Below, piece after piece: positions 32,168 to 45,076 of a stretch of DNA of 64,000 nucleotides. The translations under genes were made by a program, and so were the position numbers. Below the pieces are notes generated by a model, which ran no database searches, had not been told where the DNA came from, and saw only the letters and a list, made by a program, of their open reading frames with translations. Positions within the stretch are counted from its first letter, which is position 1, and every line of letters begins with the position of its first letter. The DNA comes from Haliclona indistincta (Eukaryota; Porifera; Demospongiae; Haplosclerida; Chalinidae). The stretch covers positions 12,789,086 through 12,853,085 of the forward strand of contig OZ024785.1 of the NCBI GenBank assembly GCA_964017065.1. The letters are read 5' to 3'.

Positions 32168-33880
32168 CAGTAACGTAGCCAGGACTTGCAGTTAGGTGGT
32201 GGGGTAGTCTAGCAGCTAACCCTCCCGCCTACTGATAATTGGGTTAGCTGCTAGACTAGTGGTGGGGAACAAAAATGGGCGCGCTTGCGCGGGCGCATTT
32301 TTTTTTTGCAAACCACGCCCATTTCCGGTAAAAATTCGTGTGTTTTTGAGCGTTCGAGCCACGTTGTTGAACAATCTGGTTCATAGTGTAGTCACAGATA
32401 CTGTAAATCAGCCGATAAGATCAGTGTGCTACTGAAAAAGAAGTGGCTTGGCGTTAGACTTAGGGTCCGCAATGAAAAAATAAAAGTCAGAGGATCTAGC
32501 CTTTACTGCAGTTACAAACAGCACTATATACGTAACAAACAACTGCATATTCAAATCTCTGAAATCGTTGCTCGTTGCTCTGCAATCGCTAGCTGAAATC
32601 GGCAACTTTCGTGACCTTTGACCTTGGGGTTAAATAATGGTGCATTCTCGACTCTTCGCGACAGTTAGCAGTCAGCGCTCTGTTTGCGCGTGCTTAGTAC
32701 CGTCTCGGCAGTTCTTGCAACAGCTCAGATTGGCAGGCTTACCTCCCCAAATAAGCGTTTCAGGACTAGCAATGACTCGTGATTCCAACATATTTGGGCT
32801 TTACTTTTTGTGAAATTGAACAGACAGATCCCTACCAATATTTTCTGATAGTACTAAGCCTAAGCACTGCATATAAAAAAATTCAGCTGAAATGCTTACT
32901 GTTTGCCATCTGGCTGAAAAGGCTCAAAATATTAACCGTAATACAGAGAACTATGACCATAAACGCGGCATCAGTAGCACAAAACTAGCATCTAAGGAAA
33001 GATATCCAACCGTAGCATCCGTTGCAAGTACAATCAGCAGCCACACGCAACTTTTGAGCCTGCATTGTCGAGAAGAAAAATAGTGCTCTCTGGTGGGCGT
33101 GGTTCTAGTTTGAGGGAGGCCACGCCCCCCGGGAGAGCACTATTTTTCTTTGCGAAAATGCAGGCCCAAAGTAGCGTGTGACTGCTGATTGTACTTGCAA
33201 CGGATGCTACGGTTGGAGATCCTTCCTTAGATGCTAGTTTTGTGCTACTGATGCCGCGTTTATGGTCATAGTTCTCTGTATTACGGTTAATATTTTGAGC
33301 CTTTTCAGCCAGATGGCAAAAAGGAAGTATTTCAGCTGAAATTTTTTATATGCAGTGCTTAGGCTTAGTACTATCAGAAAATATTGGTAGGGATCTGTCT
33401 GTTCAATTTCACAAAAAGTAAAGCCCAAATATGTTGGAATCACTAGTCATTGCTAGTCCTGAAACGCTTATTTGGGGAGGTAAGCCTGCCAATCTGAGCT
33501 GTTGCAAGAACTGCCGAGACGGTACTAAGCGCGCGCACACAGAGCGCTGACTGCTAACTGTCGCAAAGAGTCGAGAATGCACCATTATTTAACCCCAAGG
33601 TCAAAGGTCACGAAAGTTGCCGATTTCAGCTAGCGATTGCAGAGCAACGAGCAACGATTTCAGAGATTTGAATATGCAGTTGCTTGTTACGTATATAGTG
33701 TTGTTTGTAACTGCAGTAAAGGCTAGATTCTCTGACTTTTTATTTTTCCATTGCGGACCCTACGTTAGTCTCACTAGTACTGTATGCATGGTAGCCCAAG
33801 AGATGCCCACAAATGGTAGGGCACCTCCTTGACTTGGTGGGCCCTGTGCCCACCTAGGCCCACCGGTAGATACGCCACTG
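32168..33880. mobile_element. hAT-like foldback element with 8-bp target duplication
   Basis: Begins CAGTAACGTAGCCAGG, ends CGTATC/TACGCCACTG (inverted CAGTGGCGTA) and is flanked by tccagaaa on both sides (32160-32167, 33881-33888). Inside, two arms of about 620 bases (about 32455-33085 and 33150-33775) are inverted copies separated by a loop of about 65 bases with its own hairpin. An 8-bp duplication and CAGTGGCG ends are typical of hAT elements. Non-coding. It recurs at 38527-40239 in unit 2. Confidence 0.8.
32205..32258. mobile_element. 54-bp micro-MITE with 9-bp target duplication
   Basis: Ends TAGTCTAGCAGCTAACCC and GGGTTAGCTGCTAGACTA around an 18-base centre, flanked by gtggtgggg at 32196-32204 and 32259-32267. 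The ends resemble those of the 16074-16665 MITE (TAGTCT.GCAG). A related site without the insertion is visible at about 45790. Confidence 0.85.
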
Positions 33881-34404
33881 TCCAGAAAAGACTTTTGGTC
33901 GACGCTTGAAGATAGGACGTGAGCACATGCTGTAGCTATTGCGCAATACCTTACATCACTACTATGGGATGCGCAGTTGCTATAGAAACACTGATAATGA
34001 TTTAGCCATGCTGACTGTGCAATTGTAGCTTCTGCAAAAGAATGGTTGCAGAACAGTGATTGTTTTAATGACTCAGCCTCTTACTAATTGCTTTCTTTCT
34101 TGTTAATCAAATCAGCATAAAGTAGCATGTATAAAACTGTGTATAACTTTGCAATGGATAGTTCAAACACTTTCATACTTGAAATATCATTACTACAAAG
34201 GACATAGTATATTTTTTGGGAAAAACATTTTTTTTGAAAAAAAAAATGGTTACATCCTCCCTTAACAGCGGTTTAATTGCTTTGCCTAGCAACGTTTAAC
34301 GTTTCATATCTTGGGTTCCAACTAAAATTTCTGTTTACAGAAATTCTACAAACCAGGAATATTGCTAACCACACTATAGTAAAGCAAAAATTCATGCATA
34401 ATTG

Positions 34405-35525
34405 TCAGAGTGTCACTTGGAGTTGACTACTATTGTATAGCTTTTCAATTGCTTGAGTGTAGTGCTGTGGAACTGTTCGTCCTTTTTGTATGACTTTTGT
34501 TGCTTGGCGCCAATTGTCCAAAAGTGTCCTTCTTCTTTTTTCATTTTCAGCGACCATGAGTTTGTGAATATGATTGTAATCTGCCTTGTTAAGCTTCACT
34601 TCGAGATCTTGAAAATCGTCAAAGTACGTTATGTGAGGCATTTGATAAAATTCTGAAAACTGCAGCCAGTAATACTCCGACTCTTCATCTTGTTCTTTGG
34701 CAACATTTGGGCTGTATGGATGATTACTGCTTGGATGTGGCTTAATCTCCTTGTAGTTCTTACAGTAGTGATAGGTTGATGACAATCTGTCAGTACCAAA
34801 TCCACGGATTTTCTTGTAAAACTTCATGCTTGGCATGAAGAGGGGAAGTGCTAGAGAATACAGTTCTGCAAACTTGTATGACATCACAGAATAAGCAATG
34901 TACACCGCAGCTCGATGGTTCATGAGATCAGACAGCTCATAGCGAGGATACAGCTTTCTCACACGGACGATCTTGATATTCTTGAGATTCGAATAGTTTA
35001 ACTGTTCCAAGTTGTGCCCAAAAAGCAAAATCTCGGGACGATTTGGAGCGTATTCGTGTCCAGCAGTATAAAACCCGCTAAAGCTGTAGAGCTCTAGCGG
35101 TTTCAAGCCAGTGTAGTGCTGCAAATATTCCTTACCATAAATACTCATAGCTCCGATCAGATGGTGAGGATTGTTCATGGATGCTAAGGTTTGAAGGTGG
35201 TTGTTTAACCGCAGCCAAGAATCTACACTGCACCGTCCTAAATTGTAGCGGTGAGCAGGTAGAAAAACAATCGATTTGTTGAAAGGCATCCATAATTCAC
35301 ACATTGAAGCGGTATACGAACAAATGAAGGCATCAGTTGAGAGAATGTGATCGTTATTCTTGTAGAATTCAAAGTTATCCTGTATCATTTTTTCAGTTAA
35401 CTCGATCCTTAAACTTGTTAACTGCGTCGCTATTACTTTGGACCGATTTAGATACTGACTGATTCCCTTCATCTTAAACACAGATGGATAGGGACCACTA
35501 CCTTTTAAACCAGAAACTGTTACAT
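34405..35525 (-). pseudogene. 3' fragment of STELLO copy (tandem-duplicated)
   Basis: Encodes the last 370 or so residues of the STELLO protein, ending at the normal stop. It starts abruptly where the tandem duplication junction joins it to element B at 35526. It has no start or promoter and is identical to 40764-41884. Confidence 0.9.
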
Positions 35526-38500
35526 TGTGCAGTATCGACCAGGCTCTTATTTTTAATAAAGCCTGGGTACGAGGCTACCACTGGTCCACAATGTAAACTA
35601 ACAAGGAACAAGCGTGGAATGGTAACACGATTGACTTGCTAACAGACCATAGATCCCTACATCAGTGGCTGCTGTGGTTGGTTATAGCTAGTTCAGCTAG
35701 TTGCTGTTGACTGACACCTAATGTGCATTCAGCTTGTGACAAAATATTGATCTTATGTACAGCCACTGATGTAGGGATCTATGGTCTGTTAGCAAGTCAA
35801 TCGTGTTACCATTCCACGCTTGTTCCTTGTTAGTTTACATTGTGGACCAGTGGTAGATTTCACTACCCTACATCCTTTTGATTTCGATAGAAATCTTTTT
35901 AATTTTCTTGTTTGTGTCCTTTTTTTCTTTTTCAGCGAAGTGCAGTTCAATATCATGCACGTACTGAGCTGTCTTTGTTTCCACCATTGGTTTAGTTTTC
36001 CTGTTGTTGGTGGCTTTTCTTTATTATTAAGAATTTTAAACTTGTAGCTAATAATAATTGTTTATATGGCTTTTCTTTATTATTAAGAATTTTAAACTTG
36101 TAGCTAATAATAATTGTTATATGCTGTACATATCAGCTCGCCTACACATGCATGCAGTGGATACGAGCCCCGCCCACAATTGTTTGTAGACATGTACGGC
36201 GGTTGTAATTATCTGGCAAGCACAGAATGGTGATCCTATACCAGCTTACCGTTCTTCGAAGACTCCAGACAAATACATGTACATGTATGTGTTCTCCGTG
36301 ATCCATAAGGCGCGCGGCGATACTCAAGCTAGTGCTTGGTCACGTGCGCTAACCACTGCTTGGTCACGTGCGTATTGCGCAATCACATCAATGGCGTCTA
36401 ACACTTAGCTGACAATGGATCACGATCGAGAAATCGCGGAATTTATATCGACGTTTCGCTAAAAACTAAGTTCAAAAGGCACCTGCCAGGAGAATTTCAT
36501 GACTGTTCATGGGTTTTTTGGTCTCGGCATTGCTCGCGTAAAGGCGCTAGGCGCGCTGAAGAAAGAAAGAAAGAAAGAAAGAAGAAGAAGAAAACGAAGA
36601 TGACGAAACACGATTTTCACCGTTTCCAGGTTCGTCACTTTAGTAACAACTTCGAGCAATCTCCTTGCTACTGTAAGATGGGGCAACGCCAGAGAGCAGA
36701 TTTAAGTGTCTTTTGACGTATACAATTCATGACCAGGCGAAATATCAGCGTTTGAACGCTAATACATTGTATGTAGCCGCCATCTTGTTTTCTCGTTCAA
36801 CCCTACATAGGGAGGCACTACCGTGCCTCCCTAATAGTATGGGAGAAATAATACATGAAGCGTCTGTGGCAACTATCTCGACTGTCGAGCAATAGACGCG
36901 CTTCAAACGTAGCAGCATGCAGCAGCATCTTGCCCACAGACGTATAGAGCGAATTTCCGTAATACGATCCAGAACTTTTTTTAAAGAATTTTTTCTGGTC
37001 TAGGCTTGCTGTTTTGCAGGGTTAGCAAGGGAGTATCGAAAAATTGCTCTATAAGTCTGTGCGCGCTGGAATTTTAAAGCTGTAAACGAAGTTCTTTTCG
37101 GAGCAAGCAAGCCGAACTGAAGATAACAGCCACAGACCGGTCTTTACTGGGCGAGCTCACTGCTCCACGTTAGCTAAATACTTCGTGACTGAAACTTGCT
37201 ATAATCGATGTTTATCGATAGACAAAACAAAATGCATACTGGAGCACGCCTGTACAAAATACAATTGTACAGAAAATAAAGCTATTTGCAAAGTTTTGAA
37301 TCTCATTAAATTGGCGCATCGCCACCTTAATTTGTCCATATATTTTTGTTACATATGCTATTAGCAAGATTTTAACATCAGTTTGTTGCATGTTGAGAGA
37401 GCTATCCAACTGTTTATGTGACTTGATTGTATCTATTAATGGGGAGAACTTATGCTAAATAAAGTGACTTATTATATTGCATTGTATATCAGTAATACAG
37501 CACTTGTGTAAACCACCAATTGCTCACCACTTAGTCTATCCACTAATGTGTAATTAGAGCTCAGCAGATGAAAATGTTGTATCTTCTAAACCTGAATTTT
37601 AAGCACCATTTTTGTAACGTCAGCCGAAACACTCAACATTTTATTTCATAACTCCCATATGGAGTTGTCTAGTAGCATTCTATATGCTCAAATAATAGAG
37701 CTTGGAAAGAGCTTTCTGTTGGTACCTATGAAGTGTTATTATGATTCAAAATGCCCAAGTTATGTTGCATGCAAGTTAGAAAAGGACGTTTTGAGAAAAC
37801 AGCATTCAAAGTTGGAAGAATAAAATCAACAGTTGGGAGAGTTCAAAATTGACCAGCACCATCATGTTGTTCCTTCTTCAGCTATGTGTGTCTCTTCTAC
37901 ACCATTTTCTACTGCACTCTCTGATTTTCTTCGCTGTTTAGCTAGTTCTGTCTCACGATATCGTGATCTTTTGATCCGAGTTGAATCCTGTGTAGCCAAA
38001 TGATCACGACTTGTTACTGGAGGGAGCATATCCATCAAACCAAAGAAAGACTCGAGGCTGGACTGTCCTCTGCCAATAGCACGCATTGCCATTATAGATC
38101 TAGAATTGAGAGATTTTGCATCTGAGGCATATGAGTCTGATATCAAAGTATCTTTGTCACACACTCTATTTGTGCAAGAAATTGCCAGTCTTGATACTAT
38201 CCCTCTTCTGGTAGCTAGGTCTTCCTTGAGTGTGAGCGGATAGCCACAGGTAGAACACGCACCGATCATGGTCACTGCATCACGGAGTCTTTCATAGCTT
38301 ACAAGTCGATATCCCTTCGCCCCATGCTCACCAGTTAGCTCACTAGAAACAGCGCTTGCTTTAGAGGATTCCCCAGTACTGCTAGCAGCATCAGACGAGC
38401 AGGACGACAAACAAATAGCTAGCTTCTTTGCGCTCGCCGTCTCCAACGGAACTGGTCTCTCCGTTGCTGGCGCTGCTTCTTCAGGAGACTGTGGCCTAAT

Positions 38501-38563
38501 AGCTGACCAGCGACGAGTTCCAGAAACAGTAACGTAGCCAGGACTTGCAGTTAGGTGGTGGGG

Positions 38564-38617
38564 TAGTCTAGCAGCTAACCCTCCCGCCTACTGATAATTG
38601 GGTTAGCTGCTAGACTA
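38564..38617. mobile_element. 54-bp micro-MITE, copy in tandem unit 2
   Basis: Same element and flanking gtggtgggg repeats as 32205-32258, displaced by 6359 bases. Confidence 0.85.
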
Positions 38618-41600
38618 GTGGTGGGGAACAAAAATGGGCGCGCTTGCGCGGGCGCATTTTTTTTTTGCAAACCACGCCCATTTCCGGTAAAAATTCGTGT
38701 GTTTTTGAGCGTTCGAGCCACGTTGTTGAACAATCTGGTTCATAGTGTAGTCACAGATACTGTAAATCAGCCGATAAGATCAGTGTGCTACTGAAAAAGA
38801 AGTGGCTTGGCGTTAGACTTAGGGTCCGCAATGAAAAAATAAAAGTCAGAGGATCTAGCCTTTACTGCAGTTACAAACAGCACTATATACGTAACAAACA
38901 ACTGCATATTCAAATCTCTGAAATCGTTGCTCGTTGCTCTGCAATCGCTAGCTGAAATCGGCAACTTTCGTGACCTTTGACCTTGGGGTTAAATAATGGT
39001 GCATTCTCGACTCTTCGCGACAGTTAGCAGTCAGCGCTCTGTTTGCGCGTGCTTAGTACCGTCTCGGCAGTTCTTGCAACAGCTCAGATTGGCAGGCTTA
39101 CCTCCCCAAATAAGCGTTTCAGGACTAGCAATGACTCGTGATTCCAACATATTTGGGCTTTACTTTTTGTGAAATTGAACAGACAGATCCCTACCAATAT
39201 TTTCTGATAGTACTAAGCCTAAGCACTGCATATAAAAAAATTCAGCTGAAATGCTTACTGTTTGCCATCTGGCTGAAAAGGCTCAAAATATTAACCGTAA
39301 TACAGAGAACTATGACCATAAACGCGGCATCAGTAGCACAAAACTAGCATCTAAGGAAAGATATCCAACCGTAGCATCCGTTGCAAGTACAATCAGCAGC
39401 CACACGCAACTTTTGAGCCTGCATTGTCGAGAAGAAAAATAGTGCTCTCTGGTGGGCGTGGTTCTAGTTTGAGGGAGGCCACGCCCCCCGGGAGAGCACT
39501 ATTTTTCTTTGCGAAAATGCAGGCCCAAAGTAGCGTGTGACTGCTGATTGTACTTGCAACGGATGCTACGGTTGGAGATCCTTCCTTAGATGCTAGTTTT
39601 GTGCTACTGATGCCGCGTTTATGGTCATAGTTCTCTGTATTACGGTTAATATTTTGAGCCTTTTCAGCCAGATGGCAAAAAGGAAGTATTTCAGCTGAAA
39701 TTTTTTATATGCAGTGCTTAGGCTTAGTACTATCAGAAAATATTGGTAGGGATCTGTCTGTTCAATTTCACAAAAAGTAAAGCCCAAATATGTTGGAATC
39801 ACTAGTCATTGCTAGTCCTGAAACGCTTATTTGGGGAGGTAAGCCTGCCAATCTGAGCTGTTGCAAGAACTGCCGAGACGGTACTAAGCGCGCGCACACA
39901 GAGCGCTGACTGCTAACTGTCGCAAAGAGTCGAGAATGCACCATTATTTAACCCCAAGGTCAAAGGTCACGAAAGTTGCCGATTTCAGCTAGCGATTGCA
40001 GAGCAACGAGCAACGATTTCAGAGATTTGAATATGCAGTTGCTTGTTACGTATATAGTGTTGTTTGTAACTGCAGTAAAGGCTAGATTCTCTGACTTTTT
40101 ATTTTTCCATTGCGGACCCTACGTTAGTCTCACTAGTACTGTATGCATGGTAGCCCAAGAGATGCCCACAAATGGTAGGGCACCTCCTTGACTTGGTGGG
40201 CCCTGTGCCCACCTAGGCCCACCGGTAGATACGCCACTGTCCAGAAAAGACTTTTGGTCGACGCTTGAAGATAGGACGTGAGCACATGCTGTAGCTATTG
40301 CGCAATACCTTACATCACTACTATGGGATGCGCAGTTGCTATAGAAACACTGATAATGATTTAGCCATGCTGACTGTGCAATTGTAGCTTCTGCAAAAGA
40401 ATGGTTGCAGAACAGTGATTGTTTTAATGACTCAGCCTCTTACTAATTGCTTTCTTTCTTGTTAATCAAATCAGCATAAAGTAGCATGTATAAAACTGTG
40501 TATAACTTTGCAATGGATAGTTCAAACACTTTCATACTTGAAATATCATTACTACAAAGGACATAGTATATTTTTTGGGAAAAACATTTTTTTTGAAAAA
40601 AAAAATGGTTACATCCTCCCTTAACAGCGGTTTAATTGCTTTGCCTAGCAACGTTTAACGTTTCATATCTTGGGTTCCAACTAAAATTTCTGTTTACAGA
40701 AATTCTACAAACCAGGAATATTGCTAACCACACTATAGTAAAGCAAAAATTCATGCATAATTGTCAGAGTGTCACTTGGAGTTGACTACTATTGTATAGC
40801 TTTTCAATTGCTTGAGTGTAGTGCTGTGGAACTGTTCGTCCTTTTTGTATGACTTTTGTTGCTTGGCGCCAATTGTCCAAAAGTGTCCTTCTTCTTTTTT
40901 CATTTTCAGCGACCATGAGTTTGTGAATATGATTGTAATCTGCCTTGTTAAGCTTCACTTCGAGATCTTGAAAATCGTCAAAGTACGTTATGTGAGGCAT
41001 TTGATAAAATTCTGAAAACTGCAGCCAGTAATACTCCGACTCTTCATCTTGTTCTTTGGCAACATTTGGGCTGTATGGATGATTACTGCTTGGATGTGGC
41101 TTAATCTCCTTGTAGTTCTTACAGTAGTGATAGGTTGATGACAATCTGTCAGTACCAAATCCACGGATTTTCTTGTAAAACTTCATGCTTGGCATGAAGA
41201 GGGGAAGTGCTAGAGAATACAGTTCTGCAAACTTGTATGACATCACAGAATAAGCAATGTACACCGCAGCTCGATGGTTCATGAGATCAGACAGCTCATA
41301 GCGAGGATACAGCTTTCTCACACGGACGATCTTGATATTCTTGAGATTCGAATAGTTTAACTGTTCCAAGTTGTGCCCAAAAAGCAAAATCTCGGGACGA
41401 TTTGGAGCGTATTCGTGTCCAGCAGTATAAAACCCGCTAAAGCTGTAGAGCTCTAGCGGTTTCAAGCCAGTGTAGTGCTGCAAATATTCCTTACCATAAA
41501 TACTCATAGCTCCGATCAGATGGTGAGGATTGTTCATGGATGCTAAGGTTTGAAGGTGGTTGTTTAACCGCAGCCAAGAATCTACACTGCACCGTCCTAA

Positions 41601-43739
41601 ATTGTAGCGGTGAGCAGGTAGAAAAACAATCGATTTGTTGAAAGGCATCCATAATTCACACATTGAAGCGGTATACGAACAAATGAAGGCATCAGTTGAG
41701 AGAATGTGATCGTTATTCTTGTAGAATTCAAAGTTATCCTGTATCATTTTTTCAGTTAACTCGATCCTTAAACTTGTTAACTGCGTCGCTATTACTTTGG
41801 ACCGATTTAGATACTGACTGATTCCCTTCATCTTAAACACAGATGGATAGGGACCACTACCTTTTAAACCAGAAACTGTTACATTGTGTCCGAGGCTCGC
41901 TAGTACTGTAGGAGTGTCAATGCGACAGCCATCATGTAAATCGCTTGTCCAGAATGACAAAGGTCTTTCTGACGAAGAAGAAACAATCTCATATTGCTCT
42001 TGAATTCGGGAATTCTGTGTTTTGTGTGCTTGAAAAGACGACATCTTTTCAGGTGTTGGAAATTCATAGCCTATCGCGATCAAGCTATTCAACCAAAGCT
42101 GCACTAGTTCCACATCTTTAGCACCGATATAGTCATGTTCGTACAAAGCAATCCAAAGCTCCTCGATTAGTTCAGGTAAAGTGTTTCCTGTGCCTCTCCA
42201 TGAACCTAGAAACTTGACCAGATGTTCACTTTTCATATAAAGATCTTGCTCGCCATTCAAGTCTCCTAAATTGTTATGATCATTTCGTTGATGCACGACA
42301 AGTGGTCTCGGTAAGAATCCAAATCGAAGATTAGTCTGCCAAAACAATCTTTGGGCAAAATAGCTGCGCCATATGTCACTGACTCTGCCGTGAACTGTAC
42401 ATGGTAATAAAAGAGCCCAAAAGCTCTTCTTGAAGTGAAGAGTTGCTTGAGCATTATAGGGAGTTAAAACTTGCTTTGGAACAAGAAGTGGTTTTGTCTC
42501 ACTGCTTCGCTTGAAGAAGAATGGGTTTGGCATAGTTATTCTGTAGATGGCATCAAGGTCAGGTTGATGGTCTGCTAGAGATTTTAACACGCCGATAGAC
42601 TCTGTGTCCACCTTGACGTCTTCCAATGTGAAGTTACTGCACTTTTTCACTTTAATGTCAACCAATGGTAGTCCACGTGGCCACGAGGGTAGTGATTCTG
42701 CACCAAGAAATGGATACGAGTTAAGTGTTGGATGAGAGTGGCTATCTGGCAGAAGAGCACGGATGGATGGAGATGAAGGTACGGCTGTGTTTAATGACGG
42801 AGCACCTTCTGGAGCAGCTCCTTCAATGAAATATTTCAGCATATTGTCATCATCAAAGTCCCAGATCACTTCAGCTCCATGAGCAACAGCGTAAAGATAG
42901 CCAATGTTCTTGCGACCAAAGTGGTTCCAAGGAATGGCTTCTACAAAACGACTCGTCAGTTTTCTCTGTTCTTTCTCATTGAGGAATACAACAGCTGTAT
43001 TGCCAATCCCAGGAATCCATCCCGTATCGTACTTATCAGGAGTTTTCTTGTCTCCCACTATGACCAGACATCATCCGGGTAGTCGAACCTGACGACGAAC
43101 TCCTTCTGTTGCTGCGAAAATAGTAGTCATTACTGCCCAGCGTCTACACCTTGGCACATCAGTCAAAAACAAGTGATTGTTGGTATTTGACAGCTTGCGC
43201 GGAAAAGATGATAACCTCAGCTTTGAAGAGTGGTTCTGTACTCGTTTACCAGTAAAAGTATTTCCCGTTGTAGCTGGCGCAAAACTGTCGGTGTCGACTG
43301 ACACATTTAGTCAGGTTCACTATGTAATTTTGTTCAAATTTTTGGGAGATTTAGAAAACCATATATTTTTGGAAAGCTTATAACATAAGGAGTCTGAAAA
43401 TCAATGTTTGCATTTGCACAGATGCTTGTATTGTACTTTTTTAAGCGTATTAAAATGACGAGTATTAATTAGCAACTTTCAAATAATTTAACTTATAATT
43501 GACATATGAAGGTCATTTATAATTCAATACCTATGAAATCAGATGTAAACAATTCAGTGGTAGCAAAATAAAATTTTGATTCTATCGATTTCAGTCATTT
43601 TAGTGGCTGTGAAATAAATTTAATTTTATCACGTATTGCGATCGACCCACTGTTATCAGAAAGATTAAAGCAGCAATATTGAGCCATGGAAATCCATTTA
43701 TTGTAGAAGGCAACCAGCTATACAATTTCATCACACATG

Positions 43740-44945
43740 TGTATGTACCACAAGAATTAATTTGTTCCACAAATCTTGAATGTTGATGACGTTGGACAAA
43801 AGCATTATGAAGAATATGTCACTGAACGCATTAAAGTCTTTGAGAACAAGTCAAGGAGCAAAACAGCAAAATGTATTTGTCTGGCAGCAAGAAGGAGACA
43901 GTAAAGAATCACGATCAGATTATTGACATGAGAGACCAAAAATCTGCATGGTCGTAAAGCTGCATGTTGATGTTGATGATGACTCCAAGAGCTGACTCCA
44001 AGAGCACTTTTGCACCAGATGGATCAATGTTGCGTGCACCGAAAAAAATTTACGCTGATTCATGACCTGGGAAACACAGGCCAAATAACTGCAGGCAATA
44101 ACTGTACAACTAGAAAATTGCTGTTGTTGATGGAATAGTTCTATAGTTCAGAAGTTTGCAAAGAAGAAAGGGACACTCAGTACTCTAGCCAAGAGTTTAA
44201 TGACAGGCTCACAAATTTGACAGCAGGATTCAGTGAAGTCATCTAGGTCTTTCATACATACAAACCCAACTCCCCCAAAGAGAAAACTAGAGAGAAATGA
44301 CGACAAGGAATAGCTCCTATATGCAATACAAGATAGCAGATGATACAGACATCAAGCACATTCCAATCGCACGGTTTCTATCACATGAAAAATCAAAAGC
44401 AGATCTAACAGACTACCTCGCCAAAGCAATTCTGGATTACAAAAGGAATCGATTCAGCTATTCATCACAGCATACCAGAAGCAATGGGAACCTTCACGTC
44501 GAGGATAACAATTATGAAGAGGCTAACACACTTATGATCTGCCTGGCAGCAAAAGCATCACAACGATGTCCTAATGCACAATTGGTATTCTTTTCTCCTG
44601 ATACAGATATCTTGGTTCTGGCTGTGACACACTATGAGAAGCTCTGCAAAAAGACATCAATTTCAATGGTTTCAGGTATTATGGATGTTGAACCAACCTG
44701 GGGAGCATTAGGCGAAGAAAAGGCTCAAGTTTTATGTACATTTCATGCTTTTACTGGAGCAGACGACATTGGAAAAATTCAGGGATAGGAAAAACAAGAT
44801 GGTTTCAACAGTACATGAAAGCTGATATGAATTTGCCGAGCGCAGTCATAAAACTACCAATGGAAGGTGACTTTACACAGGAAGTGAAAGATGAATTGGC
44901 TAATTTTGTTTGTTTGAGGTACTGTCCAAAGGGTATCTGCATTAC
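43740..44945 (+). pseudogene. XPG/PIN-like nuclease-domain transposon protein, decayed
   Basis: The longest open part (44297-44788) carries NTLMICLAAKASQRC, the acidic motif FFSPDTDILVLAV and CTFHAFTGADDIGKIQG. These correspond to the D-rich metal site and the helix-hairpin-like GADD segment of XPG/FEN-type nucleases in Academ elements. Downstream (44780-44945) a frameshift leads to IGKTRWFQQYMKADMN. Upstream fragments (43790-44290) still resemble the N-terminal part but contain stops. Not functional as written. Confidence 0.65.
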
Positions 44946-45076
44946 CTGATTTAAGATGGCATCTGTTCTGCAAACAACTAGCTGAAAGCAACAAATTACC
45001 ACCTACACATGAAGCACTTGATGAACACATTAAGCGCGTGCGGTTACAAAGCCGGGTATGGTTCTAAGCCACCATA

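Larger units (their letters stand above)
31503..33935 (-). pseudogene. Kolobok-like (Mutator-type domain) transposase remnant
   Basis: Reading on the minus strand, an N-terminal KRRPKVFS segment at about 33890-33935 is separated from the rest by the foldback at 32168-33880. It then continues from 32159 to 31503 with RRWSAIRPQ, YRLVSYERLRDAV, CSTCGYPL and the motif SIMAMRAIGRGQSSLESFFG. This last motif is typical of a transposase family widespread in cnidarians and sponges. The product stops after about 220 residues in a Lys/Arg-rich stretch. The catalytic C-terminal region is absent, so the element cannot move itself. An identical fragment lies at 37862-38518 because of the tandem duplication. 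Confidence 0.65.
28418..34261. mobile_element. TTAA-flanked Kolobok-like element, nested composite
   Basis: Ends GGGAGGTTGTAACCATTTTT and AAAAATGGTTACATCCTCCC are near-perfect inverted repeats, each bordered by TTAA (28414-28417, 34262-34265). It sits in the 3' flank of the inverted STELLO copy, and the uninterrupted site is visible at about 23845 in the other arm. It contains a broken transposase gene (31503-33940), a GGTGGCGG-family MITE with further insertions (28453-30967) and a hAT-like foldback (32168-33880). TTAA plus this transposase type suggests the Kolobok superfamily; piggyBac is the alternative. Confidence 0.75.
29167..41888. repeat. 6359-bp tandem duplication
   Basis: Unit 1 (29167-35525) and unit 2 (35526-41884) look identical along their length. 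All reading frames recur exactly 6359 bases apart. The junctions share only TGTG (29167-29170, 35526-35529, 41885-41888). The unit joins part of element B, most of the Kolobok-like element and the 3' third of the STELLO pseudogene. Confidence 0.97.

Noticed and set aside
32779..33443. Two identical 69-residue frames (MIPTYLGFTF...) on opposite strands
   Set aside because: They are the two arms of the foldback element and not genes; no homolog recognised.
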